A stretch of DNA of 64,000 nt, from positions 62,001-126,000 of the forward strand of contig NZ_WTVH02000010.1 of NCBI RefSeq assembly GCF_012910785.2, given 5' to 3'. Below the pieces are notes generated by a model. The model was not told the origin of the DNA. It was given only the letters and a program-made list of their open reading frames with translations, and did no database searches. This DNA is from Aromatoleum buckelii (lineage in GTDB: Bacteria; Pseudomonadota; Gammaproteobacteria; Burkholderiales; Rhodocyclaceae). Position numbers and translations under genes: made by a program. Positions 45,318 through 53,291 of the stretch are shown here, in pieces (position 1 is the first letter of the stretch; every line of letters begins with the position of its first letter).

Positions 45318-45710
45318 ATGCAATTTCTGCAACCGCCCGGATGGGCACGCCCCAAAGGCTATTCAAACGGGATCGTCGCGAGCGGGCGCATGGTGTTCGT
45401 CGCCGGTCAGGTCGGCTGGGACGAACAGGAGCAGTTCCGCAGCGACGACCTCGTCGCCCAGGTCCGCCAGGCCTTGAGCAACATCGTCGCGATCCTCGCC
45501 TCCGCCGATGCGCGTCCGACCGATATCGTGCGGATGAACTGGTATCTCGCCGACAGCGTCGAGTACAACGCTCGTCTCCCCGAAATCGGCGCAGTGTATC
45601 GCGAGCTGATCGGCAAGCATTTCCCGGTGATGACGGCGCTGCAGGTCGCCGGCTTCGTCGAGAAGGGCGCGAAAGTCGAAATCGAGGTCACGGCGATGCT
45701 GCCGGCCTGA
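45318..45710 (+). CDS. RidA-family imine/enamine hydrolase
   Basis: 130 residues of the RidA/YjgF/UK114 family (YSNGIVASGRMVFVAGQVGWDE; C-terminal KVEIEVTAML). RidA enzymes hydrolyse reactive imines and enamines. In this setting one might imagine a role on the enamine formed from 2-aminobenzoyl-CoA by the monooxygenase/reductase, or on 2-aminoacrylate as usual. The catalytic-Arg position of classical RidA was not established, so it could belong to another subgroup. AAGGAG ahead of ATG. Confidence 0.85.
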   Translation: MQFLQPPGWARPKGYSNGIVASGRMVFVAGQVGWDEQEQFRSDDLVAQVRQALSNIVAILASADARPTDIVRMNWYLADSVEYNARLPEIGAVYRELIGKHFPVMTALQVAGFVEKGAKVEIEVTAMLPA

Positions 45711-45744
45711 ACGCGGCACTTCGCGAGACTGCGGGGATGACGCG

Positions 45745-46131
45745 ATGAGCGACGAACTTCTCGACTGCGCATCGTGGAAAGCGATGCTCGACCGCGAAGG
45801 CGTGCGCGCGGCGGACGCCGCGGTCGGCGTGCTGACGAAGCACGATTTCGCCGCGCGCCACGGCAGCATGCTCGTGTGGCGCGGCACGCCCGACGGCGCG
45901 GATGTGTCGCTGCGCGGCTATCGCGGGGATTTCGACGCGGACGTCGCGATGCTGCTCGTCGCCGACCGTGACGCGCTCGCCGCGGTGCTTGCCGACGGCC
46001 TCGCGCAGGTCGCGCCGCTCGTGCGCTGCGGCAAGCTGCATCCTTACATGCTGAGGACGCTCGAAGACCTCGAAGACGCCGGCCTGGCCGATTTCGTCGA
46101 GGACTTCGGGCTCGTGTTTCCACGGCACTGA
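45745..46131 (+). CDS. Unknown protein between ridA and the maturation genes
   Basis: 128 residues, acidic, no membrane segment or signal. Not recognised. Ordered alternating helices and strands (VGVLTKHDFAARHGSMLVWRG, VAMLLVADRDALAAVLADGL). Starts 34 bases after ridA and is followed closely by the MeaB-XdhC fusion, so it is likely part of the same transcript. Confidence 0.65.
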   Translation: MSDELLDCASWKAMLDREGVRAADAAVGVLTKHDFAARHGSMLVWRGTPDGADVSLRGYRGDFDADVAMLLVADRDALAAVLADGLAQVAPLVRCGKLHPYMLRTLEDLEDAGLADFVEDFGLVFPRH

Positions 46132-46205
46132 CGCCGCATGCGCGGTTGCGCGAGCGCGCGCACACGGGCAAGATGGTTGGAAGTCAAACAAACGGCACTG
46201 CAGCC

Positions 46206-47336
46206 ATGAGCCTTTCCGAAGACATCGATCCGGTCGCAGTCATCGGCGGCTCGCGTCCGGCGTTGGCGCGCGCGCTGACCGCGGTCGAAAACGGCCGGCC
46301 CGGCGCCGCCGAACTCCTCGCGAGCCTCGCGTCGCACCGCGGCCGTGCCCACGTCGTCGGCATCACCGGCGCGCCCGGTGCCGGCAAATCGACGCTGATC
46401 AACGCGCTCCTCGGTGAATTGCTCGCGCGCGGCCGGCGCATTGCGGTCGTCGCCGTCGATCCGTCGAGCCCGGTCACCGGCGGTGCGCTGCTCGGCGACC
46501 GCGTGCGGATGGGCGGGCACGGCGTCGACGAGCGGGTGTTCATCCGTTCGCTGTCGTCGCGCGGCCACCTCGGCGGCCTGTCGCGCACGACCGCGCAGCT
46601 CGTCGATGTGTTCGACGCCGCGGGCTTCGATGTCGTCATCGTCGAGACGGTCGGCGTCGGGCAGTCCGAAGTCGAGATCAGCCGCGTCGCCGACACCAAC
46701 GTCGTCGTGTGTCCACCGGGACTCGGCGACGAAGTGCAGGCGATCAAGGCGGGCATTCTCGAGATCGCCGACATCCTTGTCGTGAACAAGGGCGACTCGC
46801 CGCTCGCCGCGCGCACGATGCTCGACTTGCAGACGAGCGGCGGACTGCAGCGCGACGAACGCTGGACGGTGCCGGTGCTGCGCACGGTCGCGACGAGTAG
46901 CGAAGGGATCGCCGAGCTCGCGGACCGGATCGACGCGCACGCCGGCGTCACCGGCATCGGCCGGCGGCTGCGCGTCGCGTCCTCGGCGGGAGCGAGCGAC
47001 GCGACGCCGGCGGCGCCCGCGACCGACGACGAACTTTTCGAGCAGCTGCGGCGCTGGCGTGCGGCGGGCCGTGGTGTCGCCCTCGCGACGGTGGTGCGGA
47101 CCTGGGGTTCGTCGCCGCGCCCCGAAGGCAGCCATCTCGCGATCGAGGAGAGCGGAGCGTTCCTGGGCTCGGTGTCCGGCGGCTGCATCGAAGGCGCGGT
47201 GATCGGCGAAGCGCAGGAGGTCATCGCCGACGGCAGGCCGCGCCTGCTGGAGTTCGGCGTCAGCGACGAGCAGGCGTGGGAAGTCGGCCTCGCGTGCGGC
47301 GGCCGGGTGCAGGTTCTCGTGGAGCGGATCGAATGA
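46206..47336 (+). CDS. MeaB/ArgK-type GTPase fused to XdhC_CoxI domain
   Basis: 376 residues in one open frame. Residues 1-250 form a MeaB/ArgK G3E GTPase (P-loop GAPGAGKST at 55-63, VDPSSP at 84-89, ETVGVGQSE at 147-155, NKGD at 194-197). Residues about 280-376 form an XdhC_CoxI domain (TWGSSPRPEGSH and GSVSGGCIEG near 321-330). MeaB proteins chaperone B12 enzymes; XdhC proteins bind and protect molybdenum cofactor for xanthine-dehydrogenase-type enzymes. The MeaB dimerisation tail is replaced by the XdhC part, so the GTPase probably serves molybdenum insertion here. Weak ribosome site; a start at 46173 is possible. Confidence 0.85.
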   Translation: MSLSEDIDPVAVIGGSRPALARALTAVENGRPGAAELLASLASHRGRAHVVGITGAPGAGKSTLINALLGELLARGRRIAVVAVDPSSPVTGGALLGDRVRMGGHGVDERVFIRSLSSRGHLGGLSRTTAQLVDVFDAAGFDVVIVETVGVGQSEVEISRVADTNVVVCPPGLGDEVQAIKAGILEIADILVVNKGDSPLAARTMLDLQTSGGLQRDERWTVPVLRTVATSSEGIAELADRIDAHAGVTGIGRRLRVASSAGASDATPAAPATDDELFEQLRRWRAAGRGVALATVVRTWGSSPRPEGSHLAIEESGAFLGSVSGGCIEGAVIGEAQEVIADGRPRLLEFGVSDEQAWEVGLACGGRVQVLVERIE

Positions 47337-48049
47337 AAGCGGCGATGTTCGAGCGGCTTCTCGCCGATCGTCGCGCGAAGCGGCCGGTCGCGGTGGTCAC
47401 GCGGCTCGCCGACGGCGAAGCGGCGCTGGTGCACGAAGAGGAAAGCGCAAACGAAAACCAGGAGGGGTTTTCCGGCGCGCTGGCGCTGACGCCGGAGCAG
47501 CTTGCCGAGACGCGCGAGCGCCTGCGTGCCGACCGCAGCGGCGCGCTCGCATCGGCCGACGGCGCGCTGTTCGCGCGCTGCCACGTCGGCGCGCCGCGGC
47601 TCGTCATCGTCGGCGCAGTGCATATCGCGCAAGCGCTCGCGCCGATGGCCGCGATCGCGGGCTTCGAAGTGATCGTCGTCGACCCCCGGCGCGCGTTTGC
47701 GACGCCGCAGCGCCTGCCCGGCGTCAGCGTGACGACCGACTGGCCCGACGAGGCGCTGGAGCGGTTCGGCATCGACGCGCAGACCGCTGTCGTCACGCTG
47801 TCGCACGACCCGAAGCTCGACGATCCGGCGCTGATCGTCGCGCTGCAGAGCGACGCGTTCTACATCGGTTCGCTCGGCAGCACCCGAACCCACGCGAAGC
47901 GCGTCGCGCGGCTCGCCGAAGCGGGGCTCGAAAACGCGGTTCCCCGCATTCACGCGCCGGTCGGGCTCGACCTGGGCGGGCGCGCTCCGGCCGAGATCGC
48001 CGTCGCGATCCTCGCCCAAGTGGTCCAGGCGAGGCATCGCGGAAGATGA
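47333..48049 (+). CDS. XdhC Rossmann-domain protein
   Basis: 238 residues whose C-terminal half is the XdhC Rossmann domain (LVIVGAVHIAQALAPMAAIAGF, FYIGSLGSTRTHAKR, C-terminal APAEIAVAILAQ). The XdhC_CoxI half that normally precedes it is on the preceding gene, fused to the GTPase, so XdhC function is split over two proteins. ATG and the upstream TGA overlap. The N-terminal 80 residues may bind the partner. Confidence 0.88.
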   Translation: MKAAMFERLLADRRAKRPVAVVTRLADGEAALVHEEESANENQEGFSGALALTPEQLAETRERLRADRSGALASADGALFARCHVGAPRLVIVGAVHIAQALAPMAAIAGFEVIVVDPRRAFATPQRLPGVSVTTDWPDEALERFGIDAQTAVVTLSHDPKLDDPALIVALQSDAFYIGSLGSTRTHAKRVARLAEAGLENAVPRIHAPVGLDLGGRAPAEIAVAILAQVVQARHRGR

Positions 48050-48094
48050 GCGCAGCGCGGCCGGAACGGACCCGCTACAGTCCTGGAGAACTCC

Positions 48095-49786
48095 ATGATT
48101 TTCGGTGAATTCGACACGGATGCCGCTTTGGGCGTGATGCTCGCGCATACCCTGAAAGCCGGCGGCAGGACGCTGAAAAAAGGCCGCACGCTCGCTGCAG
48201 CGGATCTCGCGTGGCTGCGCGACGCGGGCATCGACTCGGTCCTCGGCGCGCGCCTCGCGCCCGGCGACGTCGCGGAAGACGCCGCGGCGGCGCAGATCGC
48301 GGCGCTGCTGACCGGACCGGACACGAATGCCGAAACGCGCCGGCCCTACACCGGCCGCTGCAACCTGCACGCCTCGCTGCGCGGCATCGTGCAGGTGGAC
48401 GTCGAGCGCATCGATCGCCTCAACCTGCTCGACGAGGCGGTCGCGATCGGCACGCTGCCGCAGCACGCGCTCGCACGCCCGGGCCAGGTCGTCGCGACCG
48501 TCAAGATCATCCCGTTCGCAGTGCCGCCGCGCCTCATCGAAGCGTGCCGCGAGATCGCCTCGGCCGGCCCGCTGCTGCGCGTCGCCGAGTTGAAACCGCA
48601 CCGCGTCGCGCTGATCATGAGCGAGCTGCCCGGCATGAAGGAAAGCATCTTCGCCGGAACCGTCGCCGCGACCCGCCACCGCCTCGACGCGCTCGGCAGC
48701 CGCCTCGCGCTGGTGCTGCGCTGCGCGCACGAGCGCGGGGCGCTCGAAGCGATGGTGCGCCAGGCGCTCGCGTCCGGCTGCGAGCTGGTGCTCGTCTCGG
48801 GTGCGACGGTCGCGAAAGACCGCAACGACATCGCGCCCGCAGCGGTCACGGCCGCCGGCGGACAAATCGACCATTTCGGCATGCCGGTCGAACCGGGCAA
48901 CATGCTCGTGCTCGCCCATGTCGGCAGCGTGTCGGTCGTGATCCTGCCCGGCTGCGGCCGCTCGCGGCGCACGAACGGACTCGACTGGGTGCTGCAGCGG
49001 CTGCTCGCCGGGCTCGCCCCGACGCGCGAGGACATCATGCGCCTGGGCGTCGGCGGCCTGATCCGCAGTCCGCTCGAAGCGGAAGACGATGCGGCAGAAG
49101 ATGCGGAGGACGGCAACGGCGAAGGTGCCGCAGCGCCGCGCCAGCCGGGCGCTCCGCGCGTCGCCGCGCTCGTGCTGGCGGCCGGGCGGTCGTCGCGCAT
49201 GGGCGCCGCGAACAAGCTGCTGATCGAGGTCGGCGGCGTGCCGATGGTGCTGCGCGCCGTCAATGCGGCCCGCGCGTCGCGCGCCGAATCGGTGACGGTC
49301 GTCGTCGGACACGAGGCCGAAGCGGTCGGGACGGCGCTCGCGGCGAGCGGGGCGACGATCGTCGATAATCCGGACCACGCGCAAGGCATGTCGAGCTCGC
49401 TGCGCCACGGCCTCGCGGCGCTGCCGGACGACATCGACGCAGTGATCGTGCTGCTCGGCGACATGCCCCGGATCACTGCCGAACATGTCGACCGCGTCAT
49501 CGCGGCCTTCGACCCTGCAGCGCCGTCGATCGTCATGCCCGAGAAGGACGGCCGCCGCGGCAACCCGATCCTGTGGCCGCGCGAGTTCTTCGTCGCGATG
49601 GCGAGCCTCGGCGGCGACCAGGGCGCGCGCGGCCTCCTCGAACACAACGCCGACCGCGTGAAGCGGGTCGCAATCGACGACGACGCGATCTTCGTCGATG
49701 TCGACCGGCCCGGCGATCTCGCGCAGGCCGAAGCGTCGCTGGTCGCCCAGACCGGCAGCGGCATCGTCGAGGAGCCGGTCACGTGA
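48095..49786 (+). CDS. MoeA-like / MocA-like fusion for molybdenum cofactor finishing
   Basis: 563 residues: a molybdopterin-binding MoeA/MogA-type region (about 1-330, with VSGATVAKDRNDIAPAAV) and a nucleotidyltransferase region (about 350-563, ALVLAAGRSSRMGAANKLL, then DVDRPGD) of the MocA/MobA group, joined by an acidic Ala/Glu-rich linker. MocA transfers CMP to molybdopterin for xanthine-dehydrogenase-family enzymes. It fits a dedicated supply of cofactor for the hydroxylase at 23145-26963, 20 kb away. Confidence 0.88.
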   Translation: MIFGEFDTDAALGVMLAHTLKAGGRTLKKGRTLAAADLAWLRDAGIDSVLGARLAPGDVAEDAAAAQIAALLTGPDTNAETRRPYTGRCNLHASLRGIVQVDVERIDRLNLLDEAVAIGTLPQHALARPGQVVATVKIIPFAVPPRLIEACREIASAGPLLRVAELKPHRVALIMSELPGMKESIFAGTVAATRHRLDALGSRLALVLRCAHERGALEAMVRQALASGCELVLVSGATVAKDRNDIAPAAVTAAGGQIDHFGMPVEPGNMLVLAHVGSVSVVILPGCGRSRRTNGLDWVLQRLLAGLAPTREDIMRLGVGGLIRSPLEAEDDAAEDAEDGNGEGAAAPRQPGAPRVAALVLAAGRSSRMGAANKLLIEVGGVPMVLRAVNAARASRAESVTVVVGHEAEAVGTALAASGATIVDNPDHAQGMSSSLRHGLAALPDDIDAVIVLLGDMPRITAEHVDRVIAAFDPAAPSIVMPEKDGRRGNPILWPREFFVAMASLGGDQGARGLLEHNADRVKRVAIDDDAIFVDVDRPGDLAQAEASLVAQTGSGIVEEPVT

Positions 49787-50196
49787 TCGAGGCACTTTAC
49801 AACCAGCGCATCAAGGAACTCGCGGCGGCCGCATGCGGCGCGGGTAAGCTCGACGCGCCGTCGGGCGCGGCGATGCGCGACAGCCCGGTGTGCGGCGACC
49901 GCGTGCGCATGGAAGTCCGCGTCGCCGACGGTCGCATCGTCGCGCTCGCCCACGAGGTGAAAGGCTGCCTGCTGTGCCGCGCCGCCGCGTCGGTGATCGG
50001 CCTGCACGGCGTCGGCCTGTCCGCCGCCGACTCCGAAGCGCTGCGCGCCGCAGTCGCAGCGATGCTCGCTGGCGGCGAGCGGCCGGACGGCTGGGCCGAA
50101 CTGGCGGTGTTCGAGCCGGTGCGCCAGCACCGCAGCCGCCACGGCTGCGTGCTGATCCCGTTCGAAGCTCTCGCGAAAGCCGTCGCCGCGGGCTGA
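49783..50196 (+). CDS. IscU/SufU-type FeS scaffold protein
   Basis: 137 residues, GTG start overlapping the preceding TGA. It has the three Cys positions of U-type scaffolds: DSPVCGDRV, GCLLCRAA and HGCVLIPF. An Asp next to the first Cys is conserved. Grouped with molybdenum-cofactor genes, it probably delivers FeS clusters to the hydroxylase or to the FeS flavoenzyme. Divergent from housekeeping IscU. Confidence 0.82.
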   Translation: MIEALYNQRIKELAAAACGAGKLDAPSGAAMRDSPVCGDRVRMEVRVADGRIVALAHEVKGCLLCRAAASVIGLHGVGLSAADSEALRAAVAAMLAGGERPDGWAELAVFEPVRQHRSRHGCVLIPFEALAKAVAAG

Positions 50197-50272
50197 GGAA
50201 GCGGCGCGTAAGGAACTGCCCGGCGCGCTGTGACAGAATGCGCTTCGTTCCCATCACAGGAAGGGCAGGAAA

Positions 50273-50677
50273 ATGGTCATTTCAGGCTTTGAAAGCCTCC
50301 TCGAGGCTGCGCGGCAGCAACCCGAGCCGCAGCGGCTGCTGTTCGTTTTCGCGCGGGCGGAACTGCCCGAAGGCGCGACAGCGGAAGAGAAGCGCCGCTT
50401 CGAAAACGGCCAGGGCGGCGCGCTCGCCCCGGTGATGTACGTGGACAAGAAGACCGACGAAATCCACAGCTTCGCCGAGCTGGTCGAGGAATCGCGCCGC
50501 ATGGGGAAACCCTGGGACATGGTGTTCGTCGGCTGCCTGGGCGGGCAGGGAGACCGGGAACCGAGCGACGAGGCGACGCAGAAAGCGCTCGAATCCATGA
50601 TCAAGTCGATCCAGGGCGGGCTGGTCAGCCATCTGCTGATGTATCGCCCGGACGGCGAGCAGGTCCGGCTCCCCTGA
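50273..50677 (+). CDS. Conserved small soluble protein, function unknown
   Basis: 134 residues (MVISGFESLLEAARQQPEPQR, LLFVFARAELPEGA, PWDMVFVGCLGGQG). Proteins like this are often labelled ribonucleotide reductase subunit alpha in databases, but at this size and without RNR active-site motifs that label is not credible. It starts 76 bases after the scaffold gene; AGGAAGGGCAGGAAA precedes the ATG. Confidence 0.75.
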   Translation: MVISGFESLLEAARQQPEPQRLLFVFARAELPEGATAEEKRRFENGQGGALAPVMYVDKKTDEIHSFAELVEESRRMGKPWDMVFVGCLGGQGDREPSDEATQKALESMIKSIQGGLVSHLLMYRPDGEQVRLP

Positions 50678-50744
50678 TCGGCCTGCCTGCGTTGGCCTGT
50701 CGGCAGGGGCGTTCCTGCGCCTGTCGCGGCTGTGAGCTCGCCCC

Positions 50745-50963
50745 TTACAGGATGTACGAGCCGTTGATGCGACCTTCGAAGATCGCGATGTTGATTCCGA
50801 AGTCGTCCACGGTTCCGGTGCCCGTCCCATCGACGGTCACCGCCACGGAGCGGCCGCCCCGGATTTCGCGCCGTTCCTCGCGGGACAACGCACGGATCGC
50901 CTTGCCTTCCTCGCCTTTCCGTCCCTGCGTGACGGGCAGGTCCCTGATGGTCAGCTTTGACAT
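50745..50963 (-). CDS. Small double-glycine peptide, RiPP-precursor-like
   Basis: 72 residues, AGGAGAAAT before ATG. The first 40 residues look like a charged leader (MSKLTIRDLPVTQGRKGEEG, then LSREERREIRGG) ending in Gly-Gly. After that come about 34 residues rich in T, G, V and I (TVDGTGTGTVDD, INIAIFEGRINGSYIL) without Cys. This is the layout of double-glycine bacteriocin or RiPP precursors. No modification or export genes adjoin it. It could instead be a small structural or regulatory protein. Confidence 0.65.
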   Translation of the reverse strand: MSKLTIRDLPVTQGRKGEEGKAIRALSREERREIRGGRSVAVTVDGTGTGTVDDFGINIAIFEGRINGSYIL

Positions 50964-51541
50964 GATATTTCTCCTCGTCCGCGTCATTGAAGTTTCCACT
51001 GAGCCGGTGCTGCGCTCGATCGGACTTCAGCACGACGCATGCCAATAAGTCGCAAGGTCGCGCGCGCCAATTAAGCATTTGAAAATATTGACGGAATATT
51101 GTTCTTGCGGATTCCGTTGCGGTTTTCCGGGCAAAGCTGGCGAGAGCATTCGATCACTTTTCGACGTTCTGTTCGATTGAATCGAACACTTCGGCGGTTG
51201 TTTCGGCAGCAACAGCGAACGCGTGTCGTAAAAATTTACAACTCCGTTACATTTTCCCCGAATCGATAACCACGAATCCTGAAAAATCAGGCCTTTGAAG
51301 CTCATTGGCATAACTCGTGCTGCGGCTCCGGTGCCGGACGGAGAGGAAGGCGATGCCGGGAGGTTCTTCAGGTGCTGCCCACATTCACGCGCCCACGGCC
51401 GGAAAAAGGGAAAGCAGCCGGCGGCGGACATAAGAACGATTCCGCCGAATCGATCGGCGAGTGGGGTATCAAAGCCGGCTTGCTCCCAGTGACAGGTTTT
51501 CAACGACAGGCAGCGCAGTCAATCGGCAAAGGGGGCATGAA
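50964..51541. promoter_or_regulatory. AT-rich divergent control region with candidate sigma-54 promoter
   Basis: 578 bases with much higher AT content than the rest of the window and no supportable gene. It contains the perfect inverted repeat GTTCGATT-G-AATCGAAC (51171-51187) and a -24/-12-like sequence TTGGCATAACTCGTGCT (51305-51321; GG and GC separated by 10 bases). The 118-base distance between them is typical of an enhancer site for a sigma-54 activator. Confidence 0.5.
51305..51321 (+). promoter_or_regulatory. Candidate sigma-54 promoter
   Basis: TTGGCATAACTCGTGCT compared with the consensus TTGGCACG-N4-TTGCT: both invariant pairs (GG at -24, GC at -12) are present at the right spacing. 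It would drive the DUF4332-like gene with a leader of about 210 bases. Confidence 0.5.
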
Positions 51542-51952
51542 ATGCCAAACGCAAAAATCGAAGAGGTGGAAGGCATCGGCGCGGTGACAGCGGAAAAATT
51601 TCGTGGCGCCGGCATCGGAAGTGCGGCGTCGCTACTGGCGCATTGTCGTACGCCGCAGCAGCGGAAAGAACTGGCTGAAAAAACGAAAATTCCTGAAGAT
51701 CAGATTCTGAAATTCGCCAACATGGCGGATCTGTTCCGGATCAAAGGGGTGGGATCGGAGTATTCCGAGCTCCTCGAAGCGGCCGGTGTGGATACCGTGC
51801 CGGAGCTGTCGCGACGAAACGTCGCCAATCTCACCGAGGCGATGCAGGCGGCAAACGAAAAAATGAAGCTCACTCGACGGATGCCGGCTCAGACCGAGGT
51901 CGCAAGATGGGTGGAAGAGGCCAAGACGCTGCCTCGCATGCTCGAATACTGA
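51542..51952 (+). CDS. DUF4332-like helix-hairpin-helix protein
   Basis: 136 residues made of two helix-hairpin-helix-like repeats (EEVEGIGAVTAEKFRGAGIG and RIKGVGSEYSELLEAAGVDTV), typical of DUF4332 proteins. Predicted soluble; may bind nucleic acid, but no function is established. The G-rich site before MPNAK sets the start. Monocistronic behind the candidate sigma-54 promoter. Confidence 0.8.
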   Translation: MPNAKIEEVEGIGAVTAEKFRGAGIGSAASLLAHCRTPQQRKELAEKTKIPEDQILKFANMADLFRIKGVGSEYSELLEAAGVDTVPELSRRNVANLTEAMQAANEKMKLTRRMPAQTEVARWVEEAKTLPRMLEY

Positions 51953-51974
51953 CGCGCGGTTTGTGCGGCGTCGC

Positions 51975-53216
51975 TCAGACGTGTCGTTTTGCGCGGGCCC
52001 GTGGCACGCTCGGACCTACCAGGATCGTGCCGAAGCGCGCGAGGTAGATCACGAACGCGGCGCTCCATAGCAGCGCCGCGAGCGCGACCGCCCACGCTCC
52101 CAAGTCATGGACCGTCACGGCGAGCCGCGCCAGGGCTGCAGCGAACACGAGCACGCCGGCGACGCGCATCGCGTTCGGCAGCGCGAGCGGGCGGCCGGTG
52201 TGGCGCAGGCTCACGCGCACCATCAGGCCGACCATCATCATGCCGAGGCTGCCGACGGTGAAGGCGTGCAGCCACGCGGCTTCCGGGACGACGCCGGCCA
52301 GTTCCGCGGCGGCTTTCAGCGCGAACGCGAAGATCAGCCACGCGAAGCCGAGGTGCATGACGAGGACGAGCGGCACGTCGGCGACGCGCCAGCCCTGCCA
52401 GCGCGCGACACGCCAAGCGTGGATCGACGCGCAGGCGAAGGCCGCGGCACCGGTCCAGTGCGCCGGCGCCGCGGCCAGATCGAGCACGGCGAGCACGACG
52501 ACGACGACGACTGCCGCGGCCTCGAGCCCGGCGCGGAACGGCGCCTGGTCGCCGCGGCCTTTCTCGCGCAGCGCGTTGCCGGTGAAAATCGGCGTGAGGA
52601 GGCCGCCTTTGAGCACGTACAGCACGATCACCGCATAGACGCCGGCGCGCAGGCCGAGGCCGGCCAGGGTCGGGTCGGCGGCGGCGATTCCGGCGTGATA
52701 GGCGAGGTTGGCGCCGAAGAACGCGGCGAGGATCGGCAGCAGCAGCAGGTAGAGCGGGTTCGCCGCGCGCCACAGTTGCGGCGCGAGCATGATGAACAGC
52801 GCGGCGAAAAGCAGGCTGTCGACGACGGTGACCGACAGCGGCGGCAGCCACGGCGTCGCCCAGCACGCGAGCCGGCCGGCGAGCCACAGCGCGACCAGCA
52901 GCGCGAGCCGGCCGCCGCGGATTTCCGGTGTGCCGGCCCAGCTCGGCAACGCGGTCAGCACGATGCCGGTGATGATCGCGGCGGCGAAACCGAAGAGCAT
53001 TTCGTGGCCGTGCCACAGCGCGAGCGGTGTCGCGGCCGAAACCGGCACACCCCACGCGCCGAGGTACGCGCCCGCCCAGACGGCCATCAGCAGCGGCGCA
53101 TAGAGCGCGCCGAGCAGGTAGAACGGCCGAAAGGCGCTCGCCCACACGGGGGCCGACAGGGACGGGAATGGCGGCGGGGACATCGGCGGAGCGCGAAATT
53201 CATCGAGGGGCTTCAT
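51975..53216 (-). CDS. nnrS: NnrS-family membrane protein (nitric oxide response)
   Basis: 413 residues with about 12 hydrophobic helices. NnrS features: FRPFYLLGALYAPLLM near the N-terminus, WHGHEMLFGFAAAIITGI and a C-terminal HAFTVGSLGMMMVGLMVRVSLRHTGR. Known NnrS is a heme-copper membrane protein linked to NO stress and denitrification. Its presence supports a denitrifying host. It stands between the DUF4332 gene and the IorAB operon; no clear ribosome site, and an alternative ATG exists 33 bases upstream. Confidence 0.9.
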   Translation of the reverse strand: MKPLDEFRAPPMSPPPFPSLSAPVWASAFRPFYLLGALYAPLLMAVWAGAYLGAWGVPVSAATPLALWHGHEMLFGFAAAIITGIVLTALPSWAGTPEIRGGRLALLVALWLAGRLACWATPWLPPLSVTVVDSLLFAALFIMLAPQLWRAANPLYLLLLPILAAFFGANLAYHAGIAAADPTLAGLGLRAGVYAVIVLYVLKGGLLTPIFTGNALREKGRGDQAPFRAGLEAAAVVVVVVLAVLDLAAAPAHWTGAAAFACASIHAWRVARWQGWRVADVPLVLVMHLGFAWLIFAFALKAAAELAGVVPEAAWLHAFTVGSLGMMMVGLMVRVSLRHTGRPLALPNAMRVAGVLVFAAALARLAVTVHDLGAWAVALAALLWSAAFVIYLARFGTILVGPSVPRARAKRHV

Positions 53217-53291
53217 TCTATTCGCCCCCGGGCGGCGCAGCGTGCGCAACGGATATGACGGGTGCGGCCGCGGAGACCGGTCCGCTCCGCC

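Noticed and set aside
46206-47336. Methylmalonyl-CoA mutase chaperone (plain MeaB)
   Set aside because: No mutase or epimerase gene nearby, and the protein is fused to an XdhC_CoxI domain among molybdenum-cofactor genes.
50273-50677. Ribonucleotide reductase subunit alpha
   Set aside because: Only 134 residues and none of the active-site Cys or nucleotide-binding features; the common database label appears to be inherited error.
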